Origin: Pseudorhizobium xiangyangii
Lineage (GTDB): Bacteria > Pseudomonadota > Alphaproteobacteria > Rhizobiales > Rhizobiaceae
Assembly: GCF_020531965.1 (NCBI RefSeq)
Contig: NZ_JAJAWH010000018.1
Coordinates: forward strand, 1-64,000
Direction of reading: 5' to 3'
Length of the DNA: 64,000 nucleotides
A program made the translations under genes and the position numbers. Numbering within the stretch: position 1 is the first letter of the stretch; every line of letters begins with the position of its first letter. The notes beneath the pieces are model-generated. The model searched no databases and was not told the origin of the DNA. It saw only the letters and a program-made list of their open reading frames with translations. Shown here in pieces: positions 36,384-46,610 of this stretch.

Positions 36384-37606
36384 GCGGCCCTCTTGTTCAC
36401 GGCAACAGTTCTGTTCATTTCGATCAGCGCATCGAGAATGACCGCGGAGACAAAGGCCAGCGCCACCGTCGGCAAGGCTCCCAGCAACACGAGATCGGTC
36501 GCGGTCTGCCCGAGTCCCTGGAAGACGAAGGTGCCGAAGCCTCCACCGCCAATCAGGGCGGCGATGGTGGCAAGCCCGATGTTCTGGACCAGAACTATTC
36601 GGATACCGGTCAGGATCACGGGCAGTGCGAGCGGGAGTTCCACCCGGAAAAGACGCTGCGCCGAGGTCATCCCGATCCCCCGGGCCGCCTCCCGCGTGGC
36701 CCCCGGCACCCCATTCAGTCCAGCCACCGTGTTGGCGACAACTGGCAGGAGGGAATAGAGGAACAGTGCCACGAAGGCCGGCGCCATGCCGATTCCGCGG
36801 ATGCCGATCGCCGACGCCCCCGGCACATTGACCGCCACCCAGCCGAGCGGCCCTATCAGAATGCCAAAAAGCGCAATGGACGGTATGGTCTGGATGAGAT
36901 TGAGCGTGTTGAGGACCCCTGCCCGTAGCGCCGGGACGCGCTCGCAGAGCACGCCGAGAGGCAAGCCCGCCAACATAGCGGCGAAAAGGGAACCCAGCGC
37001 CAGAGCCAGGTGACGGGACGCCTCCGTCCAGAAGACATCCGCACGTGCGGAATATTCCTTCATGACGGAAAGGCCGTCCCAGATACCGGACACAAGGGTG
37101 AGGTATACGAGACCCACTGCGGTGGCCAGATACACGAGCCGCAGGACGGGACTTGGCCGCATGCGGGTGATCGAATCGGTCGCCAGAAGGGAGAAGGTGA
37201 AAAGCAGCAACCAGAACCCGGACGCGGGCGAGATCCGCGCATAGGCGTTGTCGGCGGGCGCCAGAAACGTCCCGGACAGTCCGACGCAGACGATGAGCAT
37301 GGCCAGCGCCAGTGCAGCCGCCAGGAACCTGGCGACCGCGGGGCTTCTTGAAAGGGCGACGGATGCAGCCCCCAGAACCGTAAAAGCAAGAAGCCATCCT
37401 GCCCACGTCGGCAGGGCCGAAAGCATTCCGAGTGACTCGCCACGGACGATGCGGTTAGCCCGCATCGTCGCGAAGGGAGACAATGCCCCATAGACCGCAA
37501 GAAGGGCTATGGCGACGCCAAGCTTGTCTGGGCGAAAAGTCAAATGGCGTCCCCACCGCAATTCCCCGGAGGCCGTCAACTTGCCATTCAGGGAGCCGTC
37601 AAACAA
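36380..37606 (-). CDS. Osmoprotectant ABC transporter permease with N-terminal extra helices
   Basis: 408 residues. The C-terminal 220 residues are a BPD transport permease (EAARGIGMTSAQRLFRVELPLALPV), and the N-terminal half adds several helices (GVAIALLAVYGAL, WLLAFTVLGAASVAL, ALAMLIVCVGLSG) as in YehY-type permeases. It pairs with the shorter permease at 34720. The start is a TTG one codon from the stop of the binding-protein gene; a TTG at 37543 with GGGGA upstream is an equally good choice. Confidence 0.9.
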   Translation of the reverse strand: MFDGSLNGKLTASGELRWGRHLTFRPDKLGVAIALLAVYGALSPFATMRANRIVRGESLGMLSALPTWAGWLLAFTVLGAASVALSRSPAVARFLAAALALAMLIVCVGLSGTFLAPADNAYARISPASGFWLLLFTFSLLATDSITRMRPSPVLRLVYLATAVGLVYLTLVSGIWDGLSVMKEYSARADVFWTEASRHLALALGSLFAAMLAGLPLGVLCERVPALRAGVLNTLNLIQTIPSIALFGILIGPLGWVAVNVPGASAIGIRGIGMAPAFVALFLYSLLPVVANTVAGLNGVPGATREAARGIGMTSAQRLFRVELPLALPVILTGIRIVLVQNIGLATIAALIGGGGFGTFVFQGLGQTATDLVLLGALPTVALAFVSAVILDALIEMNRTVAVNKRAA

Positions 37607-38518
37607 CTACTTCAGCAAGCCGTTCTTCTTCAGGAAATCCTCGGCAACCGTCTTGGCGGGCTCTCCGCCAAGTTGAACACGGCCATTCAGACCCTGGAGC
37701 GTCACCAGGTCCAGCTTTTCAAATACCGGCTTGAGCAGATCGGCGATCTCCGGATGCTGCTTGAGCGCATCTTCCCGGATGATCGGCGCCGGCTGGTACA
37801 CGGGCTGGACGCCCTTGTCGTCCTCGAGAACCACGAGTCCCGAGGGCGCAATGCCGCCATCCGTACCATAGACCATTGCCGCATTGGCGCCGTTGGTCTG
37901 GTTGGCGGCGGCGGCGATAGTGGCCGCGGTATCACCGCCCGAAAGCGTGATGAGCTGCTCCGGTTTCATCTTGAAGCCATAGGTCGTCTGGAACGCAGGC
38001 AGGGCGGCGGCCGAGTTCACGAATTCTGACGATGCGGCAAGCACAACCTCGCCGCCCCCGGCGACATACTTGCCGAAATCGGTAAGGGTCGCGAGACTGT
38101 TTTCATCCGCGACATCCTTCCGGAGAGCGATCGCCCAGGTATTGTTGGCCGGTGACGGCGTCAGCCACACGATCTTGTTGGCATCGTAGTCGAGCGTTTT
38201 TGCCTGTTCATATGCCTGCGCTGCATTCTTCCAGGCCGGGTCGTCCGCCTTTTCGAAGAAGTAGGCAGCGTTGCCGGTGTACTCCGGGTAGATATCGATT
38301 TCTCCGGCGGTGATCGCCGTACGAACGACGGGTGTCGCTCCCAGTTGCAAGCGGTCCGTCGTCGCAATGCCGTTGGCATTGAGAATACTCAGGATGATGT
38401 TGCCCAACACCCCACCCTCGGTGTCGATCTTGGATGACACCACCACCTGGGCATTGGCGACACCGGCAGAAAATGCGCAGGCGACCGCCACGGCCGCAAC
38501 TTTCCTTAGAACATGCAT
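37607..38518 (-). CDS. Osmoprotectant ABC substrate-binding protein (OpuCC/YehZ-like)
   Basis: 303 residues with a signal peptide (KVAAVAVACAFSAGVANAQ). The mature domain is of the OpuAC type: VVVSSKIDTEGGVLGNIIL, GEIDIYPEYTGNAAYF and YGTDGGIAPSGLVVLEDD fit choline/betaine/carnitine binding proteins. First gene of the operon with the two permeases and ATPase. GGAGGG lies before the ATG at 38518. The longer ORF to 38743 was rejected. Confidence 0.9.
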   Translation of the reverse strand: MHVLRKVAAVAVACAFSAGVANAQVVVSSKIDTEGGVLGNIILSILNANGIATTDRLQLGATPVVRTAITAGEIDIYPEYTGNAAYFFEKADDPAWKNAAQAYEQAKTLDYDANKIVWLTPSPANNTWAIALRKDVADENSLATLTDFGKYVAGGGEVVLAASSEFVNSAAALPAFQTTYGFKMKPEQLITLSGGDTAATIAAAANQTNGANAAMVYGTDGGIAPSGLVVLEDDKGVQPVYQPAPIIREDALKQHPEIADLLKPVFEKLDLVTLQGLNGRVQLGGEPAKTVAEDFLKKNGLLK

Positions 38519-38818
38519 GGTTCTGACCCTCCGTCTTGATCCCCGGCACCATGACTTTCCGTGCCTTGGCACTCGTATATGGGGCAGTCCTCCCGCAAGG
38601 GGAGAATGCGGCCTCCCATTTTTCTGACGCATCGGCGACGGAATGGTGACGGAAATCGGAAAGGGGCCGGCGCAAACAAGACAGTGCTGGCGCACAACCC
38701 TGCAAAACTGGAGAGCATAAAGGGCAAAAAGACCCTTTCGCATTGAGCATGTTGGTGACGTGGAGGAAACGTCGCCAGAAATCCGCCCGCCGGACGCTTA
38801 TAACCAGGGGAACATTAA
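38519..38818. promoter_or_regulatory. Divergent promoter region between two osmoprotectant loci
   Basis: 300 bases between the OpuC-type operon and proX. Two small hairpins lie close to proX: AAAGGG/CCCTTT at 38719-38737 and GGTGACGT/ACGTCGCC at 38755-38776. Neither has a T-run that would make it a plain terminator. They could act on the proX leader. No known riboswitch was recognised. Confidence 0.4.
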
Positions 38819-39820
38819 ATGAAAAAGCTGCTTGCTTCCACATGTCTCGCCTTAGGCTTCGTGACCTTCGGCGCCAGTGCCTCACTGGCCGAATGCGGTG
38901 ACGTCACCATCGCCAGCATGAACTGGCAGAGCGCCGAAGTGCTTGCTGCCCTCGATCAACTCGTCCTCAATGAAGGCTTCGGCTGCAACGCCGAAATTAT
39001 CGTCGGCGACACAGTGCCTACCCTCACCTCCATGGTGGAAAAGGGTGAGCCCGACCTTGCACCGGAAGGCTGGATCGACCTGCTGCCCGAAATCGTCGGG
39101 CGCGGCGTGTCCGAAGGCAAGCTCGTGGGTGCAGCAGTTGCCCTGTCCGACGGAGCAGTCCAGGGATGGTGGATCCCGAAATATCTCGCGGATGCCAATC
39201 CCGAGGTCAAGACCATAGAGGATGTGCTGAAACATCCGGAACTGTTTCCCGATCCGGAGGATAAGTCCAAGGGCGCGATCCATAATGGCCCGGCCGGCTG
39301 GGGCGGCACGGTCGCGACGGCGCAACTCTTCAAGGCCTTTGGCGGCGAAGATGCCGGGTTCACGTTGGTCGATACCGGGTCTGCGGCCGGTTTGGACGGC
39401 TCGATCTCCAAGGCCTACGAAAGCAAGCAGGGCTGGGTCGGGTATTACTGGGCGCCCACCGCTCTCCTCGGCAAGTACGAGATGGTGAAGATCGAGCACG
39501 GCGTGCCTTACGACGCGGCGGAGTGGAAGCGCTGCAATACGGTCGCGGACTGCCCCGATCCGAAGAAGAACGACTGGCCCAAGGATACCGTCCAGACCAT
39601 GCTCACCAAGAGCTTTGCCGATCGCGCCGGTCCGGACGTGATGGACTATCTCAACAAGCGTGCCTGGAGCAATGCGACGGTCAATGCACTGATGGCCTGG
39701 ATGACCGACAACCAGGCGACCGGCGAGGACGGCGCAAAGCACTTCCTCAAGGAAAACGAGGACATCTGGACCACCTGGGTCTCGCCTGAAGTCGCCGAAA
39801 AGATCAAGGCTGCACTCTAA
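38819..39820 (+). CDS. Glycine betaine/proline-type ABC substrate-binding protein (ProX-like)
   Basis: 333 residues with a signal peptide (LLASTCLALGFVTFGASASLAE). The OpuAC-type domain is clear: ASMNWQSAEVLAALDQLVL, VEKGEPDLAPEGWIDLLPE, GWGGTVATAQLF and GWVGYYWAPTALLGKYEM carry the aromatic residues that cage quaternary amines in ProX/ChoX proteins. It lies 87 bases upstream of a ProW-like permease on the same strand. The usual ATPase gene is missing. Confidence 0.9.
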   Translation: MKKLLASTCLALGFVTFGASASLAECGDVTIASMNWQSAEVLAALDQLVLNEGFGCNAEIIVGDTVPTLTSMVEKGEPDLAPEGWIDLLPEIVGRGVSEGKLVGAAVALSDGAVQGWWIPKYLADANPEVKTIEDVLKHPELFPDPEDKSKGAIHNGPAGWGGTVATAQLFKAFGGEDAGFTLVDTGSAAGLDGSISKAYESKQGWVGYYWAPTALLGKYEMVKIEHGVPYDAAEWKRCNTVADCPDPKKNDWPKDTVQTMLTKSFADRAGPDVMDYLNKRAWSNATVNALMAWMTDNQATGEDGAKHFLKENEDIWTTWVSPEVAEKIKAAL

Positions 39821-39907
39821 ACAGATGTGCGGACCGGTGCTGCGGCGCATCACCGGTCCTTGATCTTGTCGGTCATTCAGACGCTCTGGCTCTATCGGAG
39901 GACCGTC

Positions 39908-40795
39908 ATGGACTGGTTGACCCGTTTCCCGCATATGAACGACGGCATGTTGCGCGACCTGAAAAAGTCCATCGACGATGGATTCCGCTCTTTCACGCGC
40001 GCTTATGGCGATACGATCGAATCGTTTTTCGAGCCATTGCAGTTCTTCCTGATCTATTCGGAGCGGCTCCTCACGCGCACCCCATGGCCGATCATACTGA
40101 TCGTCATCGCGTTGATTGCCTGGTTTGCCAGCCGTAGTTGGAAGATCGTCATTGGCTGCGTCATCACACTCCTGCTCATCGGCTGGTTCGACATGTGGGA
40201 CGATACGATGAAGACAATCTCGATGATCTTCGTCTGCACCGTGCTGTCGATCGTCATCGGCATACCGATCGGCATCGCGATGTCCCGCTCCAACCGATTG
40301 CAGAGCATCATCAATCCGGTGCTTGACGTCATGCAAACCATGCCAAGCTTCGTCTATCTGATACCGGTCGTGATGCTGCTCGGTATAGGCAAGGTGCCTG
40401 GCTTGATCGCGGTGGTGATCTACGCACTTCCGCCGATGATAAGGCTGACCAATCTCGGCATCCGCCTGGTCGACCGGGACGTGCTGGAAGCTGCCGACGC
40501 CTTCGGGTCATCGAGCTGGCAAAAGCTCAAGGACGTTCAGATGCCGCTGGCGCTTCCGACGATCATGGCCGGCATCAACCAGACGATCATGATGGCACTC
40601 GCCATGGTGGTCATTGCGTCCATGATCGGGGTTCAAGGGCTCGGACAACCGGTGCTGAGGGCAATCTCCAACCAATATTTCACGCTCGGCGTCTTCAACG
40701 GTCTCGCCATTGTCGGGATCGCGATCATCTTCGACCGGATCAGCCAGGCCTACGGAAAACGGCTCCAGCGTCACCTGGAGATCGTCCACGGATAG
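39908..40795 (+). CDS. Glycine betaine/proline-type ABC permease (ProW-like)
   Basis: 295 residues with about six helices and the permease signature EAADAFGSSSWQKLKDVQMPLALPTIMAGI, followed by GVQGLGQPVLRAI. This is the ProW/OpuAB type, different from the OpuC-type permeases across the divergent promoter. The start at 39908 follows CGGAGG. No ProV-type ATPase follows: the next gene, 6 bases on, is an MFS protein on the other strand. Confidence 0.9.
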   Translation: MDWLTRFPHMNDGMLRDLKKSIDDGFRSFTRAYGDTIESFFEPLQFFLIYSERLLTRTPWPIILIVIALIAWFASRSWKIVIGCVITLLLIGWFDMWDDTMKTISMIFVCTVLSIVIGIPIGIAMSRSNRLQSIINPVLDVMQTMPSFVYLIPVVMLLGIGKVPGLIAVVIYALPPMIRLTNLGIRLVDRDVLEAADAFGSSSWQKLKDVQMPLALPTIMAGINQTIMMALAMVVIASMIGVQGLGQPVLRAISNQYFTLGVFNGLAIVGIAIIFDRISQAYGKRLQRHLEIVHG

Positions 40796-40801
40796 GGGCA
40801 A

Positions 40802-42067
40802 CTAGTCGTCGGTCGTGTCTATCACCCCAACATTCACGTACCGGGCCCGACCGGCGAGCCAGCCGTTGATCGCGGCGCCAACGCCAAGAGCGACGAACAA
40901 GACGGACGTGGCGGCAAAACTTCCCGTCCAGCCTCTGATCAGGCCAACAATCAAAGGACCTATGGAGGCAAGCAGGTAGCCGACACATTGGGCCATGCCG
41001 GAAAGGTGCGAGGCGACCAGTGGATCTCGCGACCGCAGGACGATGTTGGTCATCGCTGCGGCGATCAAGCCGCCCTGCCCGATACCCTGCAACACGGCCC
41101 AGATCCATACCGTTGACAAGGGCGCGAACAGCAGGCCCAGCAGGGCGCCCACGGAGATGACGCAGAGCACCGCATTGATGATACTCTGATCCCTGCCCCT
41201 CACGGAGATATGCGGTATCACCAGGCAGGCGGCAGCCTGGACCATCACAGAAACCGAGACGATACCGCCGGCGGCTATTCCGTCGAGCCCTCTCTCGCGC
41301 AGGATCGGAACCAGCCAGCCGAAGACGCAGTATGCGAGAGCGGACTGAAGCCCCATGAAGAGCGTGACCTGCCACGCAAGCCTGTCCCTCCAGAGGCCGA
41401 CAACGCGTTTGCTGCTCCGTCCCCCCTTGTGGGCCGCCCCGGTTACCTGCGGCAGCCAGATTAAAGCTGCGATTGCCGCGGGTACGGCCCACACGGCAAG
41501 AGTTGCGCCGAGCGAGCCGCCCAAGGCTTGCTTGATCGGGAGTGTCAGTCCGGCGGCGGCCGCAGCACCGCCGCACAGGGCCATCGTGTAGAGGCCTGTC
41601 AGGAGTGCCATACGGTCCGGAAAGTCACGTTTCACCAGACCGGGCAAGAGCACGTTGCTGACCGCAATGCAGGCGCCTGCGATCGCCGTCCCGAGAAACA
41701 GCATGGGGACGTAAGGAAGCCCGCGAAGTGCCGTGCCGAACGCCAGGAGCAGGACCACCAGAAGGAGCGTCCGCTCTGTTCCGATTCGCTGCGCCAGGCG
41801 CGGCGCAAGTGGCGAAAAGGCGCCGAGGCATACGACCGGCAGCGTCGTCAGAAAACCGGCGCCGATGTCGCCAAGGCCGAGCTCGGAACGGATTTCCGGC
41901 AGAAGTGCCGAGACGCTCGAGAAAACCGGGCGAAGGTTGAAGGCTATGAGGACAAGGCTCGCACCAAGCAGCAGGCGCGAGATTGGCGACCGCTTGGCAT
42001 CCACGCCGCCCGCAACCCCTTGGAGGCCGCGATCCGCCTTGTCGGCGCGATGAGAGAGATCATCCAC
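40802..42067 (-). CDS. MFS transporter, CynX/NimT family
   Basis: 421 residues, 12 predicted membrane helices. The N-terminal AFNLRPVFSSVSALLPEIRSELGL motif and GAFSPLAPRLAQRIGTER loop are those of the cyanate/nitroimidazole (CynX/NimT) branch of the major facilitator superfamily. Many members have unknown substrates. Convergent with the proW-like gene and divergent from the DUF486 gene. Confidence 0.88.
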   Translation of the reverse strand: MDDLSHRADKADRGLQGVAGGVDAKRSPISRLLLGASLVLIAFNLRPVFSSVSALLPEIRSELGLGDIGAGFLTTLPVVCLGAFSPLAPRLAQRIGTERTLLLVVLLLAFGTALRGLPYVPMLFLGTAIAGACIAVSNVLLPGLVKRDFPDRMALLTGLYTMALCGGAAAAAGLTLPIKQALGGSLGATLAVWAVPAAIAALIWLPQVTGAAHKGGRSSKRVVGLWRDRLAWQVTLFMGLQSALAYCVFGWLVPILRERGLDGIAAGGIVSVSVMVQAAACLVIPHISVRGRDQSIINAVLCVISVGALLGLLFAPLSTVWIWAVLQGIGQGGLIAAAMTNIVLRSRDPLVASHLSGMAQCVGYLLASIGPLIVGLIRGWTGSFAATSVLFVALGVGAAINGWLAGRARYVNVGVIDTTDD

Positions 42068-42296
42068 GACGGAAATCCGTGACTTGCCTTACTGGTTGTC
42101 CGCCGGTGTCACCGGAAACACGTTCGGGCCATGCATACCGAAATGAGCTGCTATCAGGTGGGAACAATGGAAACAATATCAGATGGCTCCCCGGCGGTAC
42201 GCTTCATCTGTTGTAAAGCGAGATTGCGATCCTCTTGTATTTCGCGGCGGGACGTGATTGCGGTTGCGTATTGCACTCACCGGAATCCCCCCGTCC

Positions 42297-42644
42297 ATGT
42301 CCCCCACTGCCATCCCCTTCGTCACCGTCGGCCTGCTTGTCCTGTCCAACATCTTCATGACCTTTGCCTGGTATGGCCATCTGAAGTTCAAGACCGAAGC
42401 GCTTTACCTCGTCATCCTGGTAAGCTGGGGCATCGCGCTGCTGGAATATTGCTTCCAGGTGCCCGCCAACCGCATCGGGCACGGCTACTTCAACGCAGCC
42501 CAGTTGAAGACCATCCAGGAAATCATCACTCTGTCCGTTTTCGTGGTCTTCTCGGTATTCTACCTCGGCGAGGCGTTTCACTGGAAACAGGGGGTGGGGT
42601 TTGCCTTCATCGCGCTGGGCGCCTTCTTCATCTTCTCAAAATAG
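42297..42644 (+). CDS. DUF486 / DMT-type small membrane protein
   Basis: 115 residues with four hydrophobic helices, the DUF486 profile: SNIFMTFAWYGHLKFK, WGIALLEYCFQVPANRIG, LKTIQEIITLSVFVVFSV and FAFIALGAFFIF. These are half-size drug/metabolite-transporter proteins of unknown role. The ATG at 42297 begins MSPTAIPF as in relatives; a TTG at 42258 would add 13 residues. Confidence 0.85.
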   Translation: MSPTAIPFVTVGLLVLSNIFMTFAWYGHLKFKTEALYLVILVSWGIALLEYCFQVPANRIGHGYFNAAQLKTIQEIITLSVFVVFSVFYLGEAFHWKQGVGFAFIALGAFFIFSK

Positions 42645-42855
42645 CGCCTGTAGCCCGGCATGGAGCTTTCCGTTCCATGCCACCGGCTTGCTGACAGGGC
42701 ATGACGCAGACCATTTTTGCGCGGATCGGACGAAACAACTCCGAAGTCGCGGCGCTTTTGCATGCGGATGCCTTCATTTCCTTGAAGGATTGTTCTAGAG
42801 ACAATTCACCATGCCGCCCAACGGCGGCCCGACATTTCGCAAGGTATCGTAGGCA

Positions 42856-44745
42856 ATGCTCAATTCCCTTAGAAACGCTTCCCGCTCCTGGGTCTCCAAG
42901 GCGCTCCTTCTGCTGTTGGTCGCATCCTTCGGTGTGTGGGGTGTTTCAACCTCCCTGGTGACCACTGACGCGAACACCGTGATGACTGTCGGCGACCAGG
43001 AAGTGTCGGCGCAGGAATTCGCCCTCGCCTATCAGCGTCAGATGGCAGGACTGGGACGGCAGTTTGGAATGCAGCTGACTACCGAGCAGGCCCGCGCCTT
43101 CGGCATCGAACAGCAGGTCTTCTCCCAACTTGCAGCCGGAGCAGCTCTGGACCAGCTTTCGCAGGACATGGGGCTCGGGCTGTCGCACGACCGCCTCGCA
43201 ATGCTGATCGCCGAAGATCCGGCCTTCCAGGGATCGAACGGCCAGTTCGATCGCAACCTCTTCACCTCGCGTCTGAGCAATGCAGGTCTTCGCGAAGACG
43301 ACTATATCACGGAGCGCAGCAAGGTTGCGGTCCGCAGCCAGATTGTTGAAGCTGTTTCCGACGGGTTCAAGCCGCCGCAGGTCATGCTGGATGCCCTCAA
43401 GCAGTATCGAGACGAGACGAGAAGCGTCGAATACCTGCTGCTGTCGAATGCAAACATCGATCCGGTCAAGGCACCGACGGACGACGTCCTTTCCGCATGG
43501 TTCGAAGGCGCGAAGGCGCGCTACCGTGCACCGGAATTCCGTCGCTTCACCTATGTAACTCTGCAGCCCACCGATATTGCCGATGCGTCCGCCATCACGG
43601 ATGAAGAGGCCCGTGCGGAATACGATCGCCGCAAGGAAAGCTTTACGACGCGCGGCACGCGCACCATCGAGCAGTTGACCTACTCTGACCGGGAGATGGC
43701 CGAGGCAGCGGCAGCTCAGCTCAAGGATCAGACGACGACCTTCGATCAACTGATCACGGACCAGGGGAAGACGGCCTCCGACGTCCAGCTCGGCAATTTC
43801 ACCAAAGACAACATGCCGGACCAGAGCCTTGCGGAGGCTGCATTCTCGGTCACCACGGAAGGCGGCACTACGCCGGTCATCGACGGCTCGTTCGGTCCCG
43901 TGATCCTGCGCGTGACGAACATCACGCCTGAAGCCACGAAGTCGTTCGACGAAGTCAAGGAGGAGGTTCGCCAGCAGCTGGCTCTTTCTGCCGCATCCCA
44001 GGAAGTCCTGAACGCGCACGATCGGTTTGAAGAAATCCGCGCGACCGGCGCCACGCTGGAGGAGGCCGGGAAGGAACTGAAACTCAACGTCGCCACCGTG
44101 ACCACCGATACCTCCGGCAACGACCAGCAGGGCAACAAGATCAGCACCCTGCCGCCCGCCGAAACACTGCTGGGCGATGTCTTCCGGACAGAACCTGGAG
44201 CACAGCCGCTGCCCGTTTCGCTCGGTAACTACGGCTACGTCTGGTTCGAAGTCGCAGAAATCATTCCCGAGCGCGAACAGACGCTCGACGAAATCCGCGA
44301 AAAGGTTGTTGCCGACTGGACCGCAGAACAGCAGCGCGAGGCATTGGCCGCTCGTGCGACGGAGCTCAAGGAGCGGCTCGAGAAGGGCGAAACGATTGCT
44401 GCGATTGCGGAAGATCTGGGCGTTGCCGTCGAGACGAAGCAGGGTCTACGCCGGACTGGCGAGGATGCGATCTTCGGACCGGAAGCGACAACTGCGCTCT
44501 TTGCGGGTCCGGTCGATCTCGTGACGACCGCGACGGCAGCCGACGGCGAAAGCCGCATGTTGATCAAGGTTACCGCGTCCGAGCAGGCGACAGCCGATGC
44601 GCTTGCATCCAACGAGCCGCTGCTGCGGATGGCAGAATCGGCAGGCGACGACATGCTCGACCAGATGGTGAACCGCCTGCAGAACGACTATGGCGTCTCG
44701 ATCAACCAGGCCGTTGCCGATCAGGTGACCGGCACGATCCGCTGA
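42856..44745 (+). CDS. ppiD: Periplasmic peptidyl-prolyl isomerase, PpiD/SurA-like
   Basis: 629 residues. A single N-terminal membrane anchor (residues 16-35, ALLLLLVASFGVWGVSTSLV) places the rest in the periplasm. A SurA_N-type helical chaperone domain follows (SAQEFALAYQRQMAGLGRQFG), then a parvulin-like central region (residues about 260-370, FDQLITDQGKTASDVQLGNF and LAEAAFSVTTEGGTTPVI) and a C-terminal domain. It helps outer-membrane and exported protein folding. It starts the plus-strand run ppiD-trpD-trpC-moaC-moeA. Confidence 0.92.
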   Translation: MLNSLRNASRSWVSKALLLLLVASFGVWGVSTSLVTTDANTVMTVGDQEVSAQEFALAYQRQMAGLGRQFGMQLTTEQARAFGIEQQVFSQLAAGAALDQLSQDMGLGLSHDRLAMLIAEDPAFQGSNGQFDRNLFTSRLSNAGLREDDYITERSKVAVRSQIVEAVSDGFKPPQVMLDALKQYRDETRSVEYLLLSNANIDPVKAPTDDVLSAWFEGAKARYRAPEFRRFTYVTLQPTDIADASAITDEEARAEYDRRKESFTTRGTRTIEQLTYSDREMAEAAAAQLKDQTTTFDQLITDQGKTASDVQLGNFTKDNMPDQSLAEAAFSVTTEGGTTPVIDGSFGPVILRVTNITPEATKSFDEVKEEVRQQLALSAASQEVLNAHDRFEEIRATGATLEEAGKELKLNVATVTTDTSGNDQQGNKISTLPPAETLLGDVFRTEPGAQPLPVSLGNYGYVWFEVAEIIPEREQTLDEIREKVVADWTAEQQREALAARATELKERLEKGETIAAIAEDLGVAVETKQGLRRTGEDAIFGPEATTALFAGPVDLVTTATAADGESRMLIKVTASEQATADALASNEPLLRMAESAGDDMLDQMVNRLQNDYGVSINQAVADQVTGTIR

Positions 44746-44768
44746 CGCTGTGAGGAAGGTGACGCGAC

Positions 44769-45785
44769 ATGGCTGAATTGAAGCCGCTGATTGCGAAGGT
44801 GGCAAACGGCGAGAGCCTGACCAGAAACGAAGCCCGCGACGCGTTCGAGATCCTGATGTCGGGCGCAGCGACGCCCTCACAGATCGGCGGCTTCCTCATG
44901 GCGCTGCGTGTGCGGGGTGAAACGGTTGACGAAATCGCCGGCGCGGTGAGCACCATGCGGGCGAAGATGTTGCCCGTCAGCGCGCCTGCCGACGCGGTCG
45001 ACATCGTCGGTACCGGCGGCGACGGCACGGGCACTTACAACATCTCCACCCTCGCCTCGCTCATCGTTGCTGGCTGCGGTGTTCCGGTGGCCAAGCACGG
45101 CAATCGCGCGTTGAGTTCCAAGTCCGGCGCCGCGGATGCGCTGTCGGCCTTGGGAGTGAACCTCGAGATAGACGCAGAGCATATCGGCCGCTGCATCCGG
45201 GAAGCCGGGATCGGCTTCATGTTCGCCTCGATGCACCATTCCGCCATGCGGCATGTCGGTCCAAGCCGCGTCGAACTTGGAACGCGAACGATCTTCAACA
45301 TCCTCGGACCGTTGTCCAACCCGGCAGGTGCAAAGCGCCAGCTGCTCGGCGTCTTCTCGCCGCGCTGGTTGATGCCGATCGCCGAGGTGTTGCGCGATCT
45401 CGGCTCGGAGCGGGTCTGGGTCGTCTATGGCGACGGCATGGATGAAGTCACCACGACCGGCACGACCAATGTCGTCGCGCTGGAGAATGGTGAAATACGC
45501 AGCTTCGAACTGACGCCGGCCGACTTCGGCGTGCCGCAAGCGGTCCTTGCAGATTTGAAGGGCGGGGATGGCGTCGCCAATGCTGCTGCCTTGCGCGCCG
45601 TTTTGAGTGGTGCCAAGAATGCCTACCGCGACATATCGCTGTGCAACGCCGCCGCAGCACTCGTCGTCGCCGGCAAGGCGAGCGATATCATGGAAGGCAT
45701 GCACCTCGCCTCACGCGCCCTCGATAGTGGCGCGGCAGCAGCAGCGCTCGATCGTCTGGTCGCTGTTTCCAACGAAGAACACTGA
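44769..45785 (+). CDS. trpD: Anthranilate phosphoribosyltransferase
   Basis: 338 residues. The PRPP-binding [14 protein letters not shown] loop (near residues 80-93) and [17 protein letters not shown] motif are intact. It makes N-(5'-phosphoribosyl)anthranilate for tryptophan synthesis. trpC follows after 9 bases; the trpDC-moaC-moeA order is common in Alphaproteobacteria. Confidence 0.97.
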   Translation: MAELKPLIAKVANGESLTRNEARDAFEILMSGAATPSQIGGFLMALRVRGETVDEIAGAVSTMRAKMLPVSAPADAVDIVGTGGDGTGTYNISTLASLIVAGCGVPVAKHGNRALSSKSGAADALSALGVNLEIDAEHIGRCIREAGIGFMFASMHHSAMRHVGPSRVELGTRTIFNILGPLSNPAGAKRQLLGVFSPRWLMPIAEVLRDLGSERVWVVYGDGMDEVTTTGTTNVVALENGEIRSFELTPADFGVPQAVLADLKGGDGVANAAALRAVLSGAKNAYRDISLCNAAAALVVAGKASDIMEGMHLASRALDSGAAAAALDRLVAVSNEEH

Positions 45786-45794
45786 GACTGCCCG

Positions 45795-46610
45795 ATGACC
45801 GACATCCTGAAGAAGATCGAAGCCTACAAGCTCAAGGAAATCGAGGCCGCCAAGGCACGGATCCCGCTGGCGGACCTCAAGGCGATGGCCGCCGGTCAGA
45901 CCGCGCCTCGCGGATTCTATCAGGCGCTCAAGGCAAAGCAGGACAAGGGTGAGTTCGGACTGATCGCCGAGATCAAGAAGGCAAGCCCGTCAAAGGGACT
46001 GATCCGGCCCGACTTCGATCCCCCTGCCCTGGCGGCGGCCTACGCGGACGGTGGCGCCACATGTCTCTCGGTACTGACGGACGCGCCCAGCTTCCAGGGC
46101 GCTTCGGAGTTCCTGACGGCCGCCCGCAATGCCTGCGCCCTGCCTGCGCTCCGCAAGGATTTCATGTTCGACACCTACCAGGTCCACGAGGCACGCGCCT
46201 GGGGAGCAGATTGCATCCTGCTGATCATGGCGTCGCTTACCGATGACGAGGCGCGCAGGCTGGAAGACGAAACGCTGGCGCTCGGCATGGATGTTCTCGT
46301 CGAGGTCCATGACGCGGAAGAGACCGAACGCGCGCTGAAGCTGACGTCACCACTCCTCGGCATCAACAATCGAAACCTGCGCACCTTCGAGGTTAGCCTC
46401 GACACGTCCGAGAAGCTCGCCGCGATGGTCCCCGACGACCGCGTGCTCATCGGCGAAAGCGGTATCTTCACCCATGCGGATTGCCTGCGCCTGCAGAAAT
46501 CGGGCATCAGCACTTTCCTCGTCGGCGAAAGCCTGATGCGGCAAGAGGACGTTGCGGCGGCGACGCGCTCCCTGTTGCGGGGTGACGCAAAGTCGGTGGC
46601 GGCCGAGTGA
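45795..46610 (+). CDS. trpC: Indole-3-glycerol phosphate synthase
   Basis: 271-residue TIM barrel. [34 protein letters not shown] and IGESGIFT carry the active-site Lys, Glu and Asn residues of TrpC. It closes the indole ring in tryptophan synthesis. Overlaps moaC by 4 bases. Not fused to TrpF as in enterics. Confidence 0.97.
   Translation: MTDILKKIEAYKLKEIEAAKARIPLADLKAMAAGQTAPRGFYQALKAKQDKGEFGLIAEIKKASPSKGLIRPDFDPPALAAAYADGGATCLSVLTDAPSFQGASEFLTAARNACALPALRKDFMFDTYQVHEARAWGADCILLIMASLTDDEARRLEDETLALGMDVLVEVHDAEETERALKLTSPLLGINNRNLRTFEVSLDTSEKLAAMVPDDRVLIGESGIFTHADCLRLQKSGISTFLVGESLMRQEDVAAATRSLLRGDAKSVAAE

Noticed and set aside
35451-37406. 651-residue open frame that looks like a fusion ending in an ABC ATPase
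   Set aside because: Only the part from 36383 is ATPase-like; the rest is an arginine-rich shadow of the permease gene on the same strand in another frame.
38882-40336. 484-residue minus-strand ORF
   Set aside because: Antisense of proX-proW, His/Arg/Asp-rich, typical of a GC-rich shadow frame.
42946-44019. 357-residue minus-strand ORF inside ppiD
   Set aside because: Shadow of ppiD; no family motifs.
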